DNA from: Dipteronia dyeriana
Lineage: Eukaryota; Streptophyta; Magnoliopsida; Sapindales; Sapindaceae
DNA: 64,000 nucleotides
Direction of reading: 5' to 3'
NCBI GenBank assembly: GCA_032871835.1
Contig: CM065303.1
Span: 21,020,001 to 21,084,000 of the forward strand
Below are positions 9,874-20,902 of this stretch, in pieces; position 1 is the stretch's first letter; each line of letters starts with the position of its first letter. A model generated the notes under the pieces. It searched no databases. It had not been told where the DNA came from and worked only from the letters and a program-made list of their open reading frames with translations. The translations under genes were made by a program, and so were the position numbers.

Positions 9874-11483
9874 TGATGTGATGTAAATCGTGTTTATAAA
9901 AACAATACTCGCAAGTGTACGAATCGTGAAGATATCATACAGCGGCAAGTAAGGATCGTTCCCACGAGGAAAAGTGATTTATTTGGTTAGATATAATTCT
10001 AATTAAAGTTAAACTAAAAACAACCAGAAATTGATGGTAAATTGATTTAACTAAAAACTTAAATTAAATTAATCTAATGAAAGCAATTAAATAGATTTGG
10101 TTGTGATCAAAGGTGAGAAAGCACTAGGTCATCAATGCTCCCCTACTATGTTTACTCAATGTTTCGAATTTACTGTGAAGATATTAATCAAGTTAAGGGT
10201 TCGTTCTTATCTTAAGTATGATTATTACCGTATGATCCTGGGATGAATCAAGTGTTCTCAATTACAATTTACCCATAGATCAATGGCACAAACTACAATA
10301 GAGAACCCTTTAAGTGCAAGAACAATGAACCAAAATCTACTTGCATAGATCAATGCTAAGATCAATTTTATCCATTCAATTGAATATTAATTAAGATTAC
10401 GTATAGATCTATACTCCAACCTTAATCATTAAATTATCAAATCCCTAAATTCATGCCAACGTATGATCAAGCATTAACAAGAAATAAGAATTAAGACATA
10501 GGATGAATTGAATGAATCAAAACTTAATTTAATTAAATATAGTCAATTCTAACATAGAATATTCATAGAGGTTCACATTGAATCCCTAGTATGGAATTAG
10601 TTACACATGACGAAAATAGAAAGAGAAGAGAAAGAAACAATAAAACCCATTGATGAATTCTTCTTCATCTTCAATCTTCGATGTATAAAGATGAATGTTG
10701 ATGTGTTGTGATGGATTGGTGGTGGACGGCTGCCATCTCCATTAATTGTAAAGAATATGGAGTATTTATAAGTGATTTTTCCTTATGAATCCCCAATTCT
10801 TCTTAGGTTTAGGAAATCTATCAAGTGGGAAAGTTGAATGAGACAAGGAATGATAATTCTTTGCTAAATTGAATTTCCTCTTTTGATATTTGACTTAAAA
10901 TTTGAGTTTTGGAAGTTTCGCAAATATGTTTTGGTCTTCTAAAATCATTAGAATTTGATTTGGAAAGTTTTGGAGCAATTCGGAGTTGTTCCGCCAAAAA
11001 TCCATCAAACCACGGCATGGGTCTCTCCGAAGGTCGCCGCGGTCCAGACCGCGGAGTTCCTCTGCCAAGTACCGCTCCGTAGATCGATGGCTAGGTCTTG
11101 TGCCTGGACGGCGGTCTAGGCCGCGGTTGACTATCCAGCACTGACTTTCGGTTACTAAATTGTGTATAACATTTTCTAGGAATATCGAAATTGTGATCCG
11201 TAAAGTGTGCTGGAAACTAGACTTCCGGGGCTTTCAATACATAGGTAGTAGGACACACAATTCGATCTGAGCTGAAAGATATTGGCCTCGCAATATGACT
11301 GTTCTGAACTGGCCGAAAATTGATATTTTTGCTCTTTTTCTCCAAAATAATATTCAACACCTCTTGAATGGAATGTGTCCTATACATGCTCAACAAACAC
11401 ATAAAATACCTAATTTCACCCAAGAACAAAGCACAAATAATAGGAAATGGGGACCTAAAACTTGTACAGAAATAGACTGATCA
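9874..11483 (-). repeat. 5' LTR of the Athila-like element
   Basis: Partner of 2238-3810, 1610 bp, ends TGATGTGATG and ACTGATCA on the plus strand. It carries a roughly 40-bp segment near 10365-10405 missing from the other LTR. A minus-strand TATAAATA box near 10765 is the likely promoter. The repeated GC-rich dyad block is at about 11035-11125. Confidence 0.92.
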
Positions 11484-11910
11484 AGGTGCATCATAATCTG
11501 GTTCTACCCCGAGAATGCATCCATGAAACTGAAGAGCTTGTTCCCTGCTGTTGATTCTACAAACTGATCAATCTTTGGTAATGGGAAACTATCCTTCGGG
11601 CAGAAATAATTGAGATTCGTGCAGTCAATGCACATGCACCACTTGTTATTAGCTTTAGTGATCATCACCACATTTGCGATCCATTCACGGTATCGAGATT
11701 CCCTAATAAACCTTGCCTTTAATAACTTGTCGACCTCCTCGTGGACTGTGGCATTTCTTTTCGAGGTTGAAATGTCGCCTCTTCTACTTGACCGATTTGA
11801 AGGTGGGGTCAACTGCTAATCTATAAGCTGCCATGGAGATGGGAGTCCCTAGCATCTCATCATGACTCCAAGCGAAGATCACTGTACTCGCGAATAAGTC
11901 TGATCAACCT
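11484..11910 (-). pseudogene. Tat-like gypsy reverse transcriptase, upstream half, split by insertion
   Basis: The minus strand encodes FAWSHDEM and VDPTFK (a frameshift lies near 11765-11815), then HEEVDKLLKARFIRE, NVVMITKANNKW, MCIDCTNLN, CPKDSFPLPKIDQ and FSFMDAFSG with the first catalytic Asp intact. The Tyr after FSG is a stop codon. The frame continues NQIMMH up to 11484, where the Athila element starts; the rest of RT resumes at 2237. Spelling fits the Tat (Ogre/Retand) group, as does the gag further upstream. Confidence 0.9.
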
Positions 11911-12239
11911 TCTTTCACTCCTGCTTCTAGCATAGCCTTAATCTTAACCACTTTGGAAGAGTCATCTTCCTTAATCTGTATCTCTTCCAATTTATCAACT
12001 AGGTGGCCACTGGCTCACCCTCTATCTTCTTCCTCTATTTCTTATGGATTTAGAACCTCTACCTCGGGCTCTTCCTCAACTTCTCCTACGGTATATTGGA
12101 TTCTGATGTCCCTCTCAGTTGGTCCCAGATCTAACTCAGCAGTTACCAGGGCAAACTACTTGGATTACACTACCGGGTTGGTAGATACTGCATATCACTT
12201 ATGTGTTGCTTGTTGATCTCCCTACACCTCGCCTACCTT
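11911..12239 (-). other. Protease-RT linker of the split Tat-like element
   Basis: Decayed minus-strand coding with several stops and acidic stretches, lying between protease and RT. This is where Tat elements carry a poorly conserved linker. The plus-strand open frame 11953-12216 is its antisense shadow. Confidence 0.5.
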
Positions 12240-12765
12240 GTCCCTTATTGGAAATTTTAGGACGTTATGGTAGATGTACAAGACCTATTTAAAGGCTGAT
12301 AGGAAAGGCCTATCAAGAATGGTGTTATAGGTAGATAGAGTATCTACCACTACAAAATCGATCATGATATTTTGTTGGAGAGAGGCATCGCCTACTATTA
12401 CCGTTAGGATCATGGACCCGACTGGCATTAGTGAGTCCCCTGTGAATCAGTATAGTGGCATGATGCAGCTGTTATAGTCGCATTTGTTCAAGTTGAACCT
12501 CATCAAGGTGCTGCTACTGGTGTCTATCAAGACACTGTGGACTTGTCTGTTAGCAATTTGTACGGTGATAACTATATGGCCGTCATGAGGTTGCACTGTG
12601 CTATACATGTCCTCTTCTGTGAAGATGATCTTGGCTGATAAAGAGGTCTCTGCTGATCCTCGGATAACCTTGAAAACGTCTCGCCCCTCTTCCATCAGAG
12701 GTACCTTCCTGACATGGTTCTTCCTAGAATTGTTGGAAGTCCCTAGCAAGGTAGAACCCCTCTGA
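12240..12765 (-). pseudogene. Tat-like retroviral protease, degenerate
   Basis: The minus strand gives IIFTEEDM, HDGHIVITVQIANRQV, VLIDTSSSTLM and later ILDRPFLSAFKQVLYIYHNVLKFP-like spacing. The active-site triad expected as D-T/N-G-S reads D-T-S, so the essential Gly is lost. The order gag-protease-RT on one strand agrees with the flanking pieces. The frame is open only over 12749-12447. Confidence 0.75.
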
Positions 12766-14612
12766 TGGTGTGAATGACTTAGATCTTCTGCATTATATCC
12801 TTGTCATTCGTCTTCTTTTTTCAGCATCTTCTATAATCTTTGCATGCACCTCTTTACCGTGTGGATACTGTCCCGCACTTGCTATAGGAATTCTTCCAAG
12901 CAACTGCCTCTCACTATAGCCTCAATTTGCTTACGTAGGCTATAGCACTCCGAGTTGTTAGGTCATAAGTCCTCTAGGAAGTCACAATAATTGTAGCGAT
13001 TCCTTGTATCAATTTGTGCTTTTATGGGATTTGGCTTCCTGAGTAACCCTTTATCTCGGATGGCGAGGTAGATTGTCTCGCGTGATGCATTGAGGAAGGT
13101 GTTATGGTTGTACCCCCTCTCTTCCCTGTCTATCGGGGCTACCTCTCTAGGAGGAGGCGAAGCATGAGGTTGGCTCATTCTTATTGGATGCTGCTTTTGC
13201 TGAGGTTGAAAGGTGTGGGGGCGGTACGCGAACCGATTAGGAGGTTTGTTCTGAGCCTTTTGGACCGGTGCTGGCTTAGCTGCTTTTTTCTTTCGACGTT
13301 CGCCAGCCCTCAGGTCATCGTGCTCAATCTTTACCCGAAGTTGTTCATCGATCCCTAAATGCTTTAGTGCCCTATCATAAGCCTCCTGGTACGTCTCCGG
13401 TGGTTAATTGGCTAACGATCGAAACAGCCTACCAGTTTAGAGGTTCCATATGAAATTGGCCAAGGTTTCTTTTTCCGAAAAAACCCATATCTGGATCACT
13501 TCTTTGTGGAATCTCTCCACATAAGATATGAGCGATTCACTCCGCTCATGGACCATATATTGTTGGTTGATGGGGTCCTTGAGATATGGCTTGGTTCCAT
13601 AGAATTGAGCACAAAAATCACTAGATAGCTTAGTAAATGAATCAACAATACCTACCGGTAACTTTCGAAACCACGTCTCGGCGTATTCAGTTAGCATGGT
13701 TGGCATCATCCTACACATGGCGGCCAGGTTATATGCTGGACCTCAATCTGCTGCATGATGCTCTCCAGGTGGCTTAAATGATCCTTTTTACCGGAGTATT
13801 TGTCAGTAGTAATCTTGAATTTTGGGGGAAGCTCCGCTTCCCTGATTCTCCTAGAGAAAGGGGCATTCATCTCTCCCAAGGGATCTTTCTGGCTTTTCCG
13901 GTGTTTTCCCTTCTTCAACTCTTGGATTTCCTTTACCATTCTGGCTACCTGGTTATGTAGACACTTGTACCTAGTATTCTTGAATTCGACCTCAAAGTCC
14001 TCATTACCAAACTCATCTAATGCTATGGAGGCTTCGTCCTGATTTTCTTTCTAGAGGGTTCTCTCGGGTGCTTCTCCTGCCCCATCCCGCAGCAGATCAA
14101 GGTTACCTTCCAGCGGCTACCGGTTGTACTGGTTGATGAGGTTCCCTAATTGTGAGGTCAATAACCGACTTTACCTATCGGGGTTGGTAGCTCATCGGTT
14201 TGTCTAGTGCTGAGGGTGTGGGCCTTAAACTGTCTAGAACTGACGGCAGGGGCCCTAACCTCTCGTGGACTGGTACCAGTGGCAGCGGTCCCAATCTGTC
14301 AAAGGCATGCACCATGGTACCTGGCCTGCTTGTATCTCCTCTAGCCTCTAGTGTAGTGAGCTGAGGAGTGATACCTTGCGTGGCTAATCTGAGGTGTATA
14401 TTCTCTACGAAGGTCGTGACTTACTGCTCCCAAATAGCCTAGCCTACCACCAGGGCAGCTGGGACCTAGGGTACGACCTGCGCGGTAACATGTGGTGCTA
14501 GAGTAGGGTTATGGTGCTTCGACTTCTTCCCTTTCTTTTGAACCTTTTGGGTGGAGGCTATGAACTGGTGCCTTGATGCCTTGGGTTGCCCTTAGGAGGA
14601 TCGATGTCTCAT
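12766..14612 (-). pseudogene. Tat-like gag, several frameshifts and stops
   Basis: A plausible start ATG is at 14612 on the minus strand, followed by a low-complexity N-terminal region with stops. The gag core is in two pieces. The first (13939-13706) has PFSRRIREAELPPKFK and DHLSHLESIM; the second (13718-13437) has EYAETWFRKLP, FTKLSSDFCAQF and ESLISYVERFHKEV, the hallmark of Tat-group gag. A C-terminal metal-binding-like piece near 12930-13178 (YCDFLEDL ... SECYSLRKQIE) matches the H/C-C motif ahead of the protease. It would form the capsid; now non-functional. Confidence 0.8.
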
Positions 14613-15989
14613 GATGTTGTACACTGTAAAAATAAACATGTAATTTCACAGGCTTTCAAAATGGGTGGGAATTTTTTCACATAGAAGACTCCAAAAAGTG
14701 TTAACCGAAAATTCTTTCAAGGTAAGGAATATAGATTAGCACACCCTCAACCCGCTAACTAAATAAGCTGCGGAGGTAGGTACCTCTTGCTTAAGATATT
14801 TGAGAGATAAAGGAAAAGGGAGGGAGTAGTGTGAGTGCTAATGATGAACAACTTTATCGAGCAAATTGGGGGATTTGCTTACAATGGTGTACAATAACCA
14901 TAAAAATGATACAACATTAGTCTCACTGCATTCTCTTTCTCTTTATCACTCTCGAAACACAATTGGAGATGGCAAATTCATTCCTGTCGATAAGTTGATA
15001 TTTCCTCTTTAAATTGATGAAAGTTCTCAGCTCTTGATCATTCCTTTTTCCCTTACCTTGTCTGGATCCTGACGTTGCCTTTTAACCCTTCTCCATCATC
15101 AATCAAATCGTTGTAATTTATACCAATTGATTGGCTGTGTTACGGGAATGATTGGTGTTAACAGAGGGAATCAAATTAAGTGAGAATTGCTCTCATGATT
15201 TCATCAGGTTTCCGTTTAAGTTTAAATACGATTGAAGGGCAAATCCGGTGACCTATTTGGTCACATTATGGTGATTTAATGGTGAAGAAGTCAACTATGT
15301 AGCTTGAAGGAGAATCATGACTCTACGTATCGATAACGAGCTACCTTGAGGTACCAGTTTGGTGGCGTGACGCTTGACCAATCATTCTGGAGCTTTTCGG
15401 CTAACTTACTTCTTGTTTGATGGGTAAGATACGTACTTGGAAGAGATGGCGAGATAGCATCGAGCTACTTGGGTACCAGTCGGGCGTCATAGTGTCAGGG
15501 TACTAGGCAGAAGGCACCTCGATGCTAACTTGTCCTGGTATCTGGTAATTTCTAGAGATGTGAATGTTAGTCCTCTTCCAAACTGGGGATTCAGGGTACT
15601 TAGGTGGTGTAGAACCCGTTATCTCGAGGTAGGTAGTAGCATGTGGATCTTAACCAGTATCAGGTGGTAAATCCTACTAGGTAAAAACATGTGGAAAATT
15701 TCTCTATGGTCCATTTATCAAAAATGGCTTACTGAAATCGACAATAACAGGTTTCGCACATATTCCCTATTGAAAATTGGCGGATTCTCGAAGTCAACGA
15801 TAACTGGGTCCGACACATAATCGTCATTGAAAAACAATGAATGGTAGGAGGAAATTTTGTTTTGGGGATTCATGTGAATATGATAATATTTGTTTTTTGG
15901 AGAAATATGGAAGGCGAATATCTAATAGAGAAGTAGTTGGTTACGGTTTGTGGATCGATGAACCTAGCACAATGGGAGACTCAATAACT
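14613..15989 (-). other. Non-coding leader between the Tat-like gag and the LTR at 16001
   Basis: No open frame with domain content. If the LTR at 16001-16609 belongs to the split Tat-like element this is an unusually long 5' leader (about 1.4 kb); otherwise it contains a boundary I cannot see. Repeated TACCAGT and GAGCTAC words occur at 15340-15680 without a clear period. Confidence 0.45.
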
Positions 15990-15998
15990 TTGATACCA
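15990..15998 (-). other. Primer-site-like sequence, tRNA-Met type
   Basis: The plus strand reads TTGATACCA, so the minus strand reads TGGTATCAAAG two bases from the LTR end. The first eight bases match the initiator tRNA-Met complement (TGGTATCAGAGC); later bases diverge. Its position next to a TG...CA-bounded block supports the call. Confidence 0.6.
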
Positions 15999-16000
15999 AC

Positions 16001-16609
16001 TGATGTAGATTGAAGAACCGCACAAACGTCGATCGATAAAGTTAGGGACAAGTGAATCGGGTATGTTGATTCATGCACGAATACCGGAAACGAAACCTAC
16101 TAATATGTAGTTGATTCGTGCATAAATACCAGAATAATAGGCTTTAAATTCGTTGACCCTCTTAAAGGTACCGAAAATGGATAAAAAGAGATAATCTTTC
16201 TCAAAATTTTAGTAATAATCAAAAACTAAAATCCCTGTTAGTGTACATCATCTTTAAATATGAAAATAAAATCATAAAATAACTAGTAAAGCAATACAAT
16301 TATCAATTTCCATATTAAAGAGATAATTGAGATAACAATGTAAACTACATATACTAGAATCCTAAAACATTAAAAACCTATCTAATTAGGAAAGAAGATT
16401 TGATTTAATAAAATCAAATCATAAAATAATTAATTATCCAATTAGATACATAATAAATATAAATAAAATAATATGTATTAACTATACTAATATCTTTAAA
16501 ATCTAAAATCTTCAAAAATATCTTCAATAATATCTCCTGTATCAAAGGGGTTTACAACCGGACCAATAGTGACGTAGGAATGTAGATACTATATATTTTA
16601 TTTCTAACA
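16001..16609 (-). repeat. LTR, 609 bp, possibly the 5' LTR of the split Tat-like element
   Basis: The block starts TGATGTAGATTG right after the primer-site-like sequence and ends TTTCTAACA before the transporter pseudogene. A short internal repeat (GATTCATGCACGAATACC and GATTCGTGCATAAATACC) lies at 16067-16130. No second copy is seen in the window, so the outer limits and the owner are inferred. Confidence 0.5.
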
Positions 16610-16712
16610 TGATAAATGAATATTTGAAGAATTTTAGTCAATTTTCGCTAGATTATTTAATTATAATAACAATCACAAACTCCACCGTTGCAGCAGAGAC
16701 AATCTCGCTATC

Positions 16713-18249
16713 ATGGCACAACAATCAAATGGAGATGCTTTGGCAGATGTATTGCTCCAAAACGAATCGAAAGGCAATACTATTTCAATAGAGTTTGAAG
16801 AGTTGGTTGAGCAAAACCTGAAGGGTTTTAGCTGGACGATGTTCTTCCAAGCCATTCTTATTGGATTACTCATTACCATCACTTTTTGATTCTCAGCAGT
16901 CATTTATCAGCATCTACACAGATGCCATCCCAACATGCCATTGCAATAATAATATGGTAGTACCACATGCAAATCCCTTCAAAGACCATCATATCAGAAT
17001 GGGGACTCCAATGTTCCAGTGTGTTCCTAAAAGGATTACCTGCCTCATCGCACTTCGAAGGCACCATACTTGGCGTATTTCTTCTAGCCAGCCTTGCCGA
17101 CTCCTGGCTTGGTCGTAAGAAATTGCTCCTCTATTCGTGTCTAATGATGTCAGTGATCGGGATTATAACCATCTTATCTAACAACATATGGATTTATTCG
17201 TTGTTGAGATTCATAGCTGGATTTTGCCACGCAACAATGGTAACGAGTGCAATCATATTATTATCAGAAGTGGTTGGAAAACAATGGCGGGGACGAGTTG
17301 GAACTATGTTGTTTTTCTTCTTCATGTTAGGTATGTTATTTTTACTAGCAATAGCATACATGAATAGAAAGGCTTAATGGAGACATATCTATCTTTATGT
17401 TTATGTTCCACCACTCATTTATTGTTTAGTATCGTATCTCTTTGTGATTGAGTCTCCTAGATGGCTGTTTGTGCAAGGACATGGGGAAGAAGCTATTAAA
17501 GTGGTAAAAAAAAAAATCCCAATAAAGGATAAAACAATGTTGATGAGAGTAGATAGTCTAACTGGGTGCCAAAGACATTAATCTTCGGTTAATATTTTCT
17601 CATCCATTAAAGACCTATTTAGTAGGAAATGGTCTTGTCAAAGAATCATTACTCTTATGGTTGTTGCTTTTGGAATTGGTCTGGATTTTATGGAGTGGCA
17701 TTAGGAATTGGAAATTTGAATTTTGATATGTATCTCAGCAGGATCTTTAACGGGTTATTAGATATACCGAAAGTTTATCTCTCGTATTTCTTGATCGAAA
17801 AATGTACAAGAAAGACTGTGTCTAGCAAGTGGAATGTTTAGTGTTATGATTGTTGTCGTAGCTGAGAAATTTAAGATGATACAAATCACACTAAGCTTAG
17901 CAACGTTCCTATGTTCAGATACACTTTAAACTTACTTCTGGTATATTCGGTTGAAATGTTTCCTACTTCCGTGAGAAACTTTGTTGCATCATTGGCAAGA
18001 CAAGCAGTAACTTTTGGTGCAGTCCTCAGTTCATTGTTGAATTCTCTTGGGAGCAAGAATCCATATCTATCATATGGTGTGTTTGGGCTGATTGTTTTCT
18101 GTTGTGGGTTTTTTGTGCTTATTTTGCCGGAAACCAGAGGCGCAGCTCTATGTGATACAATGGATGAACAAGAGAGAAAGAGAATATTGTTCGAAGTTAA
18201 AAGTGTTGTGTGGTTACTTTTTAATCTTTATCTTGTACGTACTTGTTAA
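16713..18249 (+). pseudogene. Organic cation/carnitine transporter-like (OCT, major facilitator) pseudogene 1
   Basis: The reading starts at the ATG at 16713 (MAQQSNGD) and has the usual plant OCT order. An acidic N-terminal helix (IEFEELVEQNLKGFSW) precedes a first membrane segment. Then come FDSQQSFISIYTDA, the extracellular ISEWGLQCSS, KGLPASS, the MFS loop 2-3 signature LADSWLGRKK, VGKQWRGRVG, ESPRWLFVQG, VEMFPTSVRN, FGAVLSSLL and the C-terminal LPETRGAALCDTMDEQE. Length (about 1.5 kb, no intron) fits a full OCT of about 500 residues. It is broken by a 1-base deletion near 16885, a frame change near 16975, an in-frame TAA near 17374, and further shifts between 17520 and 17900. A live copy would move organic cations or carnitine across a membrane. 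Confidence 0.88.
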
Positions 18250-18726
18250 TTACTTGGACAATATGATTATGCAGTGTGGAGGCAATAGTTGTCGATTTGT
18301 ATTGGCCGGGTTATCAATTAATAGTGCTCATTTTCAAATTCTTCGATATTAAACTATGTTACAAGGATGTCTATAACTCTCTGTGTTAGCTGTTGCATGA
18401 AACTTCGTAAGGCGGATGGCAGGAATAGTTGCCAACTCTGGAAGTGAGATGTGGTAGCTCCATTGAGCAAAGTGCACCGCAAGCAGTTCGATGGCAGAAA
18501 AAACATAGTGTTCTTGGAAATTTTGAGATTTCAACCAATATTTTGACAACTGCACCGTAAATATCAAATATTAACTGTTTTGAATGAATAACAAAAAAAT
18601 GTCGAGTTGAGGTTGGTTCAATGTAAAACCCCTCATATCTACACCATGATTCCATGAGATTACAGGTTCGAGTCTTCCTTTTCTCTATAAAACCCTCCAA
18701 TTTATGTAATAGCGTAATATTTTACA

Positions 18727-18758
<32 letters not shown>
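18727..18758. repeat. AAT microsatellite
   Basis: About ten uninterrupted AAT units, then a short A-rich tail with AAAAT. Confidence 0.95.
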
Positions 18759-18761
<3 letters not shown>

Positions 18762-19251
18762 TAAAATTACCCGTGCCCTGAGATGGGATATATAATTGCG
18801 ATAAATCAAATGTAAAAATTGTTCAATGGTGAGAAATAAAATCAAACAGAAGAAAAATTTACACCCATGCATGCCCAAAACCAATTTTTTCACGTCTCTT
18901 CTATTTCTCCTTTCTCCATATGCTATGTAGACTTTAGTGATTCTATGAAGGGAAAAAAAAAAGACAGAGATAGAAAAGTAATTAAGAATCCTTAACGAAA
19001 CTTCATCTTTTGTAGGTGTGTGGTGTGTAGCACTAGATCAATATTATCAGGTCCATACCAATTATAATGCAACATCCTTCTCATTATATAAATTTTGCAA
19101 ATGTTTTGCATAATTTCAAAAAATTTCAAGGGTATAAAAGTCTTTACAGATATAAAATGTGATGTAAAACAATTTTTTTAAGTAATTTATTAATCCGAGG
19201 TTTGAGGAGGGAGAGGACTCGAACGGGAGGACTCAAACCCACAACCTCATG

Positions 19252-19281
19252 ATATATGTGATATATATATATATATATATA
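19252..19281. repeat. AT microsatellite
   Basis: Alternating AT run directly before the 95-bp duplication; a likely slippage or breakage site. Confidence 0.9.
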
Positions 19282-19292
19282 ACCGGACTAAC

Positions 19293-19482
19293 ATCATTTC
19301 GTCCCAATTAAATTTCCAAATGACATATATAGCCAACCATTTTTTATAGTAATTTACACGTGTTACTGTGTTAGTCTTAGCATTTTTATCATTTCGTCCC
19401 AATTAAATTTCCAAATGACATATATAGCCAACCATTTTTTATAGTAATTTACACGTGTTACTGTGTTAGTCTTAGCATTTTT
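19293..19482. repeat. Perfect 95-bp tandem duplication
   Basis: Units 19293-19387 and 19388-19482 are identical by eye, beginning ATCATTTCGTCCC and ending GCATTTTTA. No mismatch suggests a recent event, in contrast with the decayed surroundings. Confidence 0.95.
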
Positions 19483-20412
19483 AGAGTTGGAACTTGAAAG
19501 GGTATAAAATTGTTTTCACTTTCGAACAAACTTTGAGTTGAGGGTAGAATGGGCATTTTCCCCATAGAACCCACCATCATTTTAGGGCAAATTTGCCCTC
19601 AAATCCTAAATGGAGTGGGGTGGGTTGGTGCCCAATTTCTATATTTTCCCATTTCTCCTAATATATATAAATTTATTTTCTGTTAATTTTTTTTTCTCTA
19701 TCTCACAGTCAACAGTTAACGCACCTACCACAACTAAGTTGTTTACTCATCTATATTACTGTAAGTAGTTATACTAATTTTAGATTAAATTAAACTAATT
19801 AAATATTTTATACTGTATATTTTGATTATTTATTGGATAGGATATTAAAACGGGATAAATTGAAAGATTATGATGGTCGAGTTCCAAATTTTGGATTTCG
19901 TATTAACAAATATTGGAATTAGAAATGGGATAAATGAGAGACAAGGGTGAGGGTAGAGAAACCTCCCCCCAAACACCACCATCCATACTTCCCCCAAATG
20001 GGGTTTGGAGGTAGGGTGGGGGAAGGTTGAGAGGGTTCTATAATTCTTGAGAACTATTCACGAGCTTCTTTTAATTTATATGTAGTTAATAGATATCTAT
20101 TATATTGAAAACAATTCTCAAATTTAAGCAGAAAGAAACAAGGTTTTTTGAGAGATTAGAAAAAAGCCTGAGTAAAAACACTTGTGATTAGCATTTCATT
20201 TCGTATTAAAACCTTGCCTGATACAAAAGAAAGGAAAATTTATTCAAATACAAGCAAAACAAAACAGAGGTGCACACATACATTTGGAGACATGGACCAA
20301 CAAAGTTATTCGGTTGTCTCTGTCACCTAATCACATCTACTATATCTCGGCTAACCGCTGTTACTCATGGAGACATGGACTAAATAGATATAATCGGTTG
20401 TCATCCTGATTG

Positions 20413-20530
20413 TAGACATGTCCACGGTTCGGTCGGTTAGAATCGTGGAACCGAACCGTAACCGTATGAAATAAACCGTAGTCGTAACCGTAACCGTTCC
20501 ACGGTTTCGAAACCGTGGGGACGAAGGTTA
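20413..20530 (+). repeat. hAT left terminus and subterminal repeats
   Basis: TAGACATGTCCACGGTTCGG followed by alternating GGAACCGAACCG, AACCGTAACCG and CCACGGTTTCG words on both strands. A closely related end recurs at 25106. Confidence 0.8.
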
Positions 20531-20902
20531 GGTTCCGGTTCTTCTTTTAAAAAAGCCGGCCAAAACGTTGGGCTTCAACAGTCTGCTAACCGGTGGGCCC
20601 AACAATGGCTGCTTTTTTTAAAAAAAAATATTTCTTTTCCCTTTAATTTCCTATAAATCCTCCCCATCCCCAATTCATTTTTTTTCACACCATTTCTCTC
20701 TCAACTCTCTCTCAATTCTCCTAATTCTCTTCAATTATCTCTCAATTAGTCAATTGTTTATTTGTTTATATTTATTGTATTGCAATTATTATTTTTTTTA
20801 AATCATTTAAAAATCCTTATATTTCCAATAAAATTTTCAAATTTATTTTCATCCATTTATTTTAATTTTTTTGAAGAGTTTTTTTACAAATTAATTTTTT
20901 TA

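Larger units (their letters stand above)
2238..11483 (-). mobile_element. Athila-like Ty3/gypsy LTR retrotransposon, non-autonomous, nested
   Basis: A complete element in structure, minus strand: 5' LTR 9874-11483, primer site to tRNA-Asp, gag, protease, coiled-coil/zinc-knuckle segment, long untranslated region, polypurine tract, 3' LTR 2238-3810. The tRNA-Asp primer site, the gag and protease motifs and a GGGAGGCAACCCA block downstream of coding fit the Athila lineage. No RT, RNase H or integrase is present, so it would need enzymes in trans. It sits inside a Tat-like RT gene with a 5-bp target duplication (GGGTG at 2233-2237, AGGTG at 11484-11488, one mismatch). Over the last 270 bp the LTRs differ at about 7 positions, indicating a fairly old insertion. 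Confidence 0.9.
18250..20404. other. Non-coding region downstream of OCT pseudogene 1
   Basis: No gene recognised. Contains an AAT run (18727-18758), an AT run (19252-19281) and a perfect 95-bp tandem duplication. Small open frames on either strand at 18349-18893 have no domain content. Confidence 0.6.

Noticed and set aside
16713..18249. Functional OCT transporter with introns at the breaks
   Set aside because: The breaks are 1-base shifts and a stop inside conserved segments, without GT-AG borders that would restore the frame.
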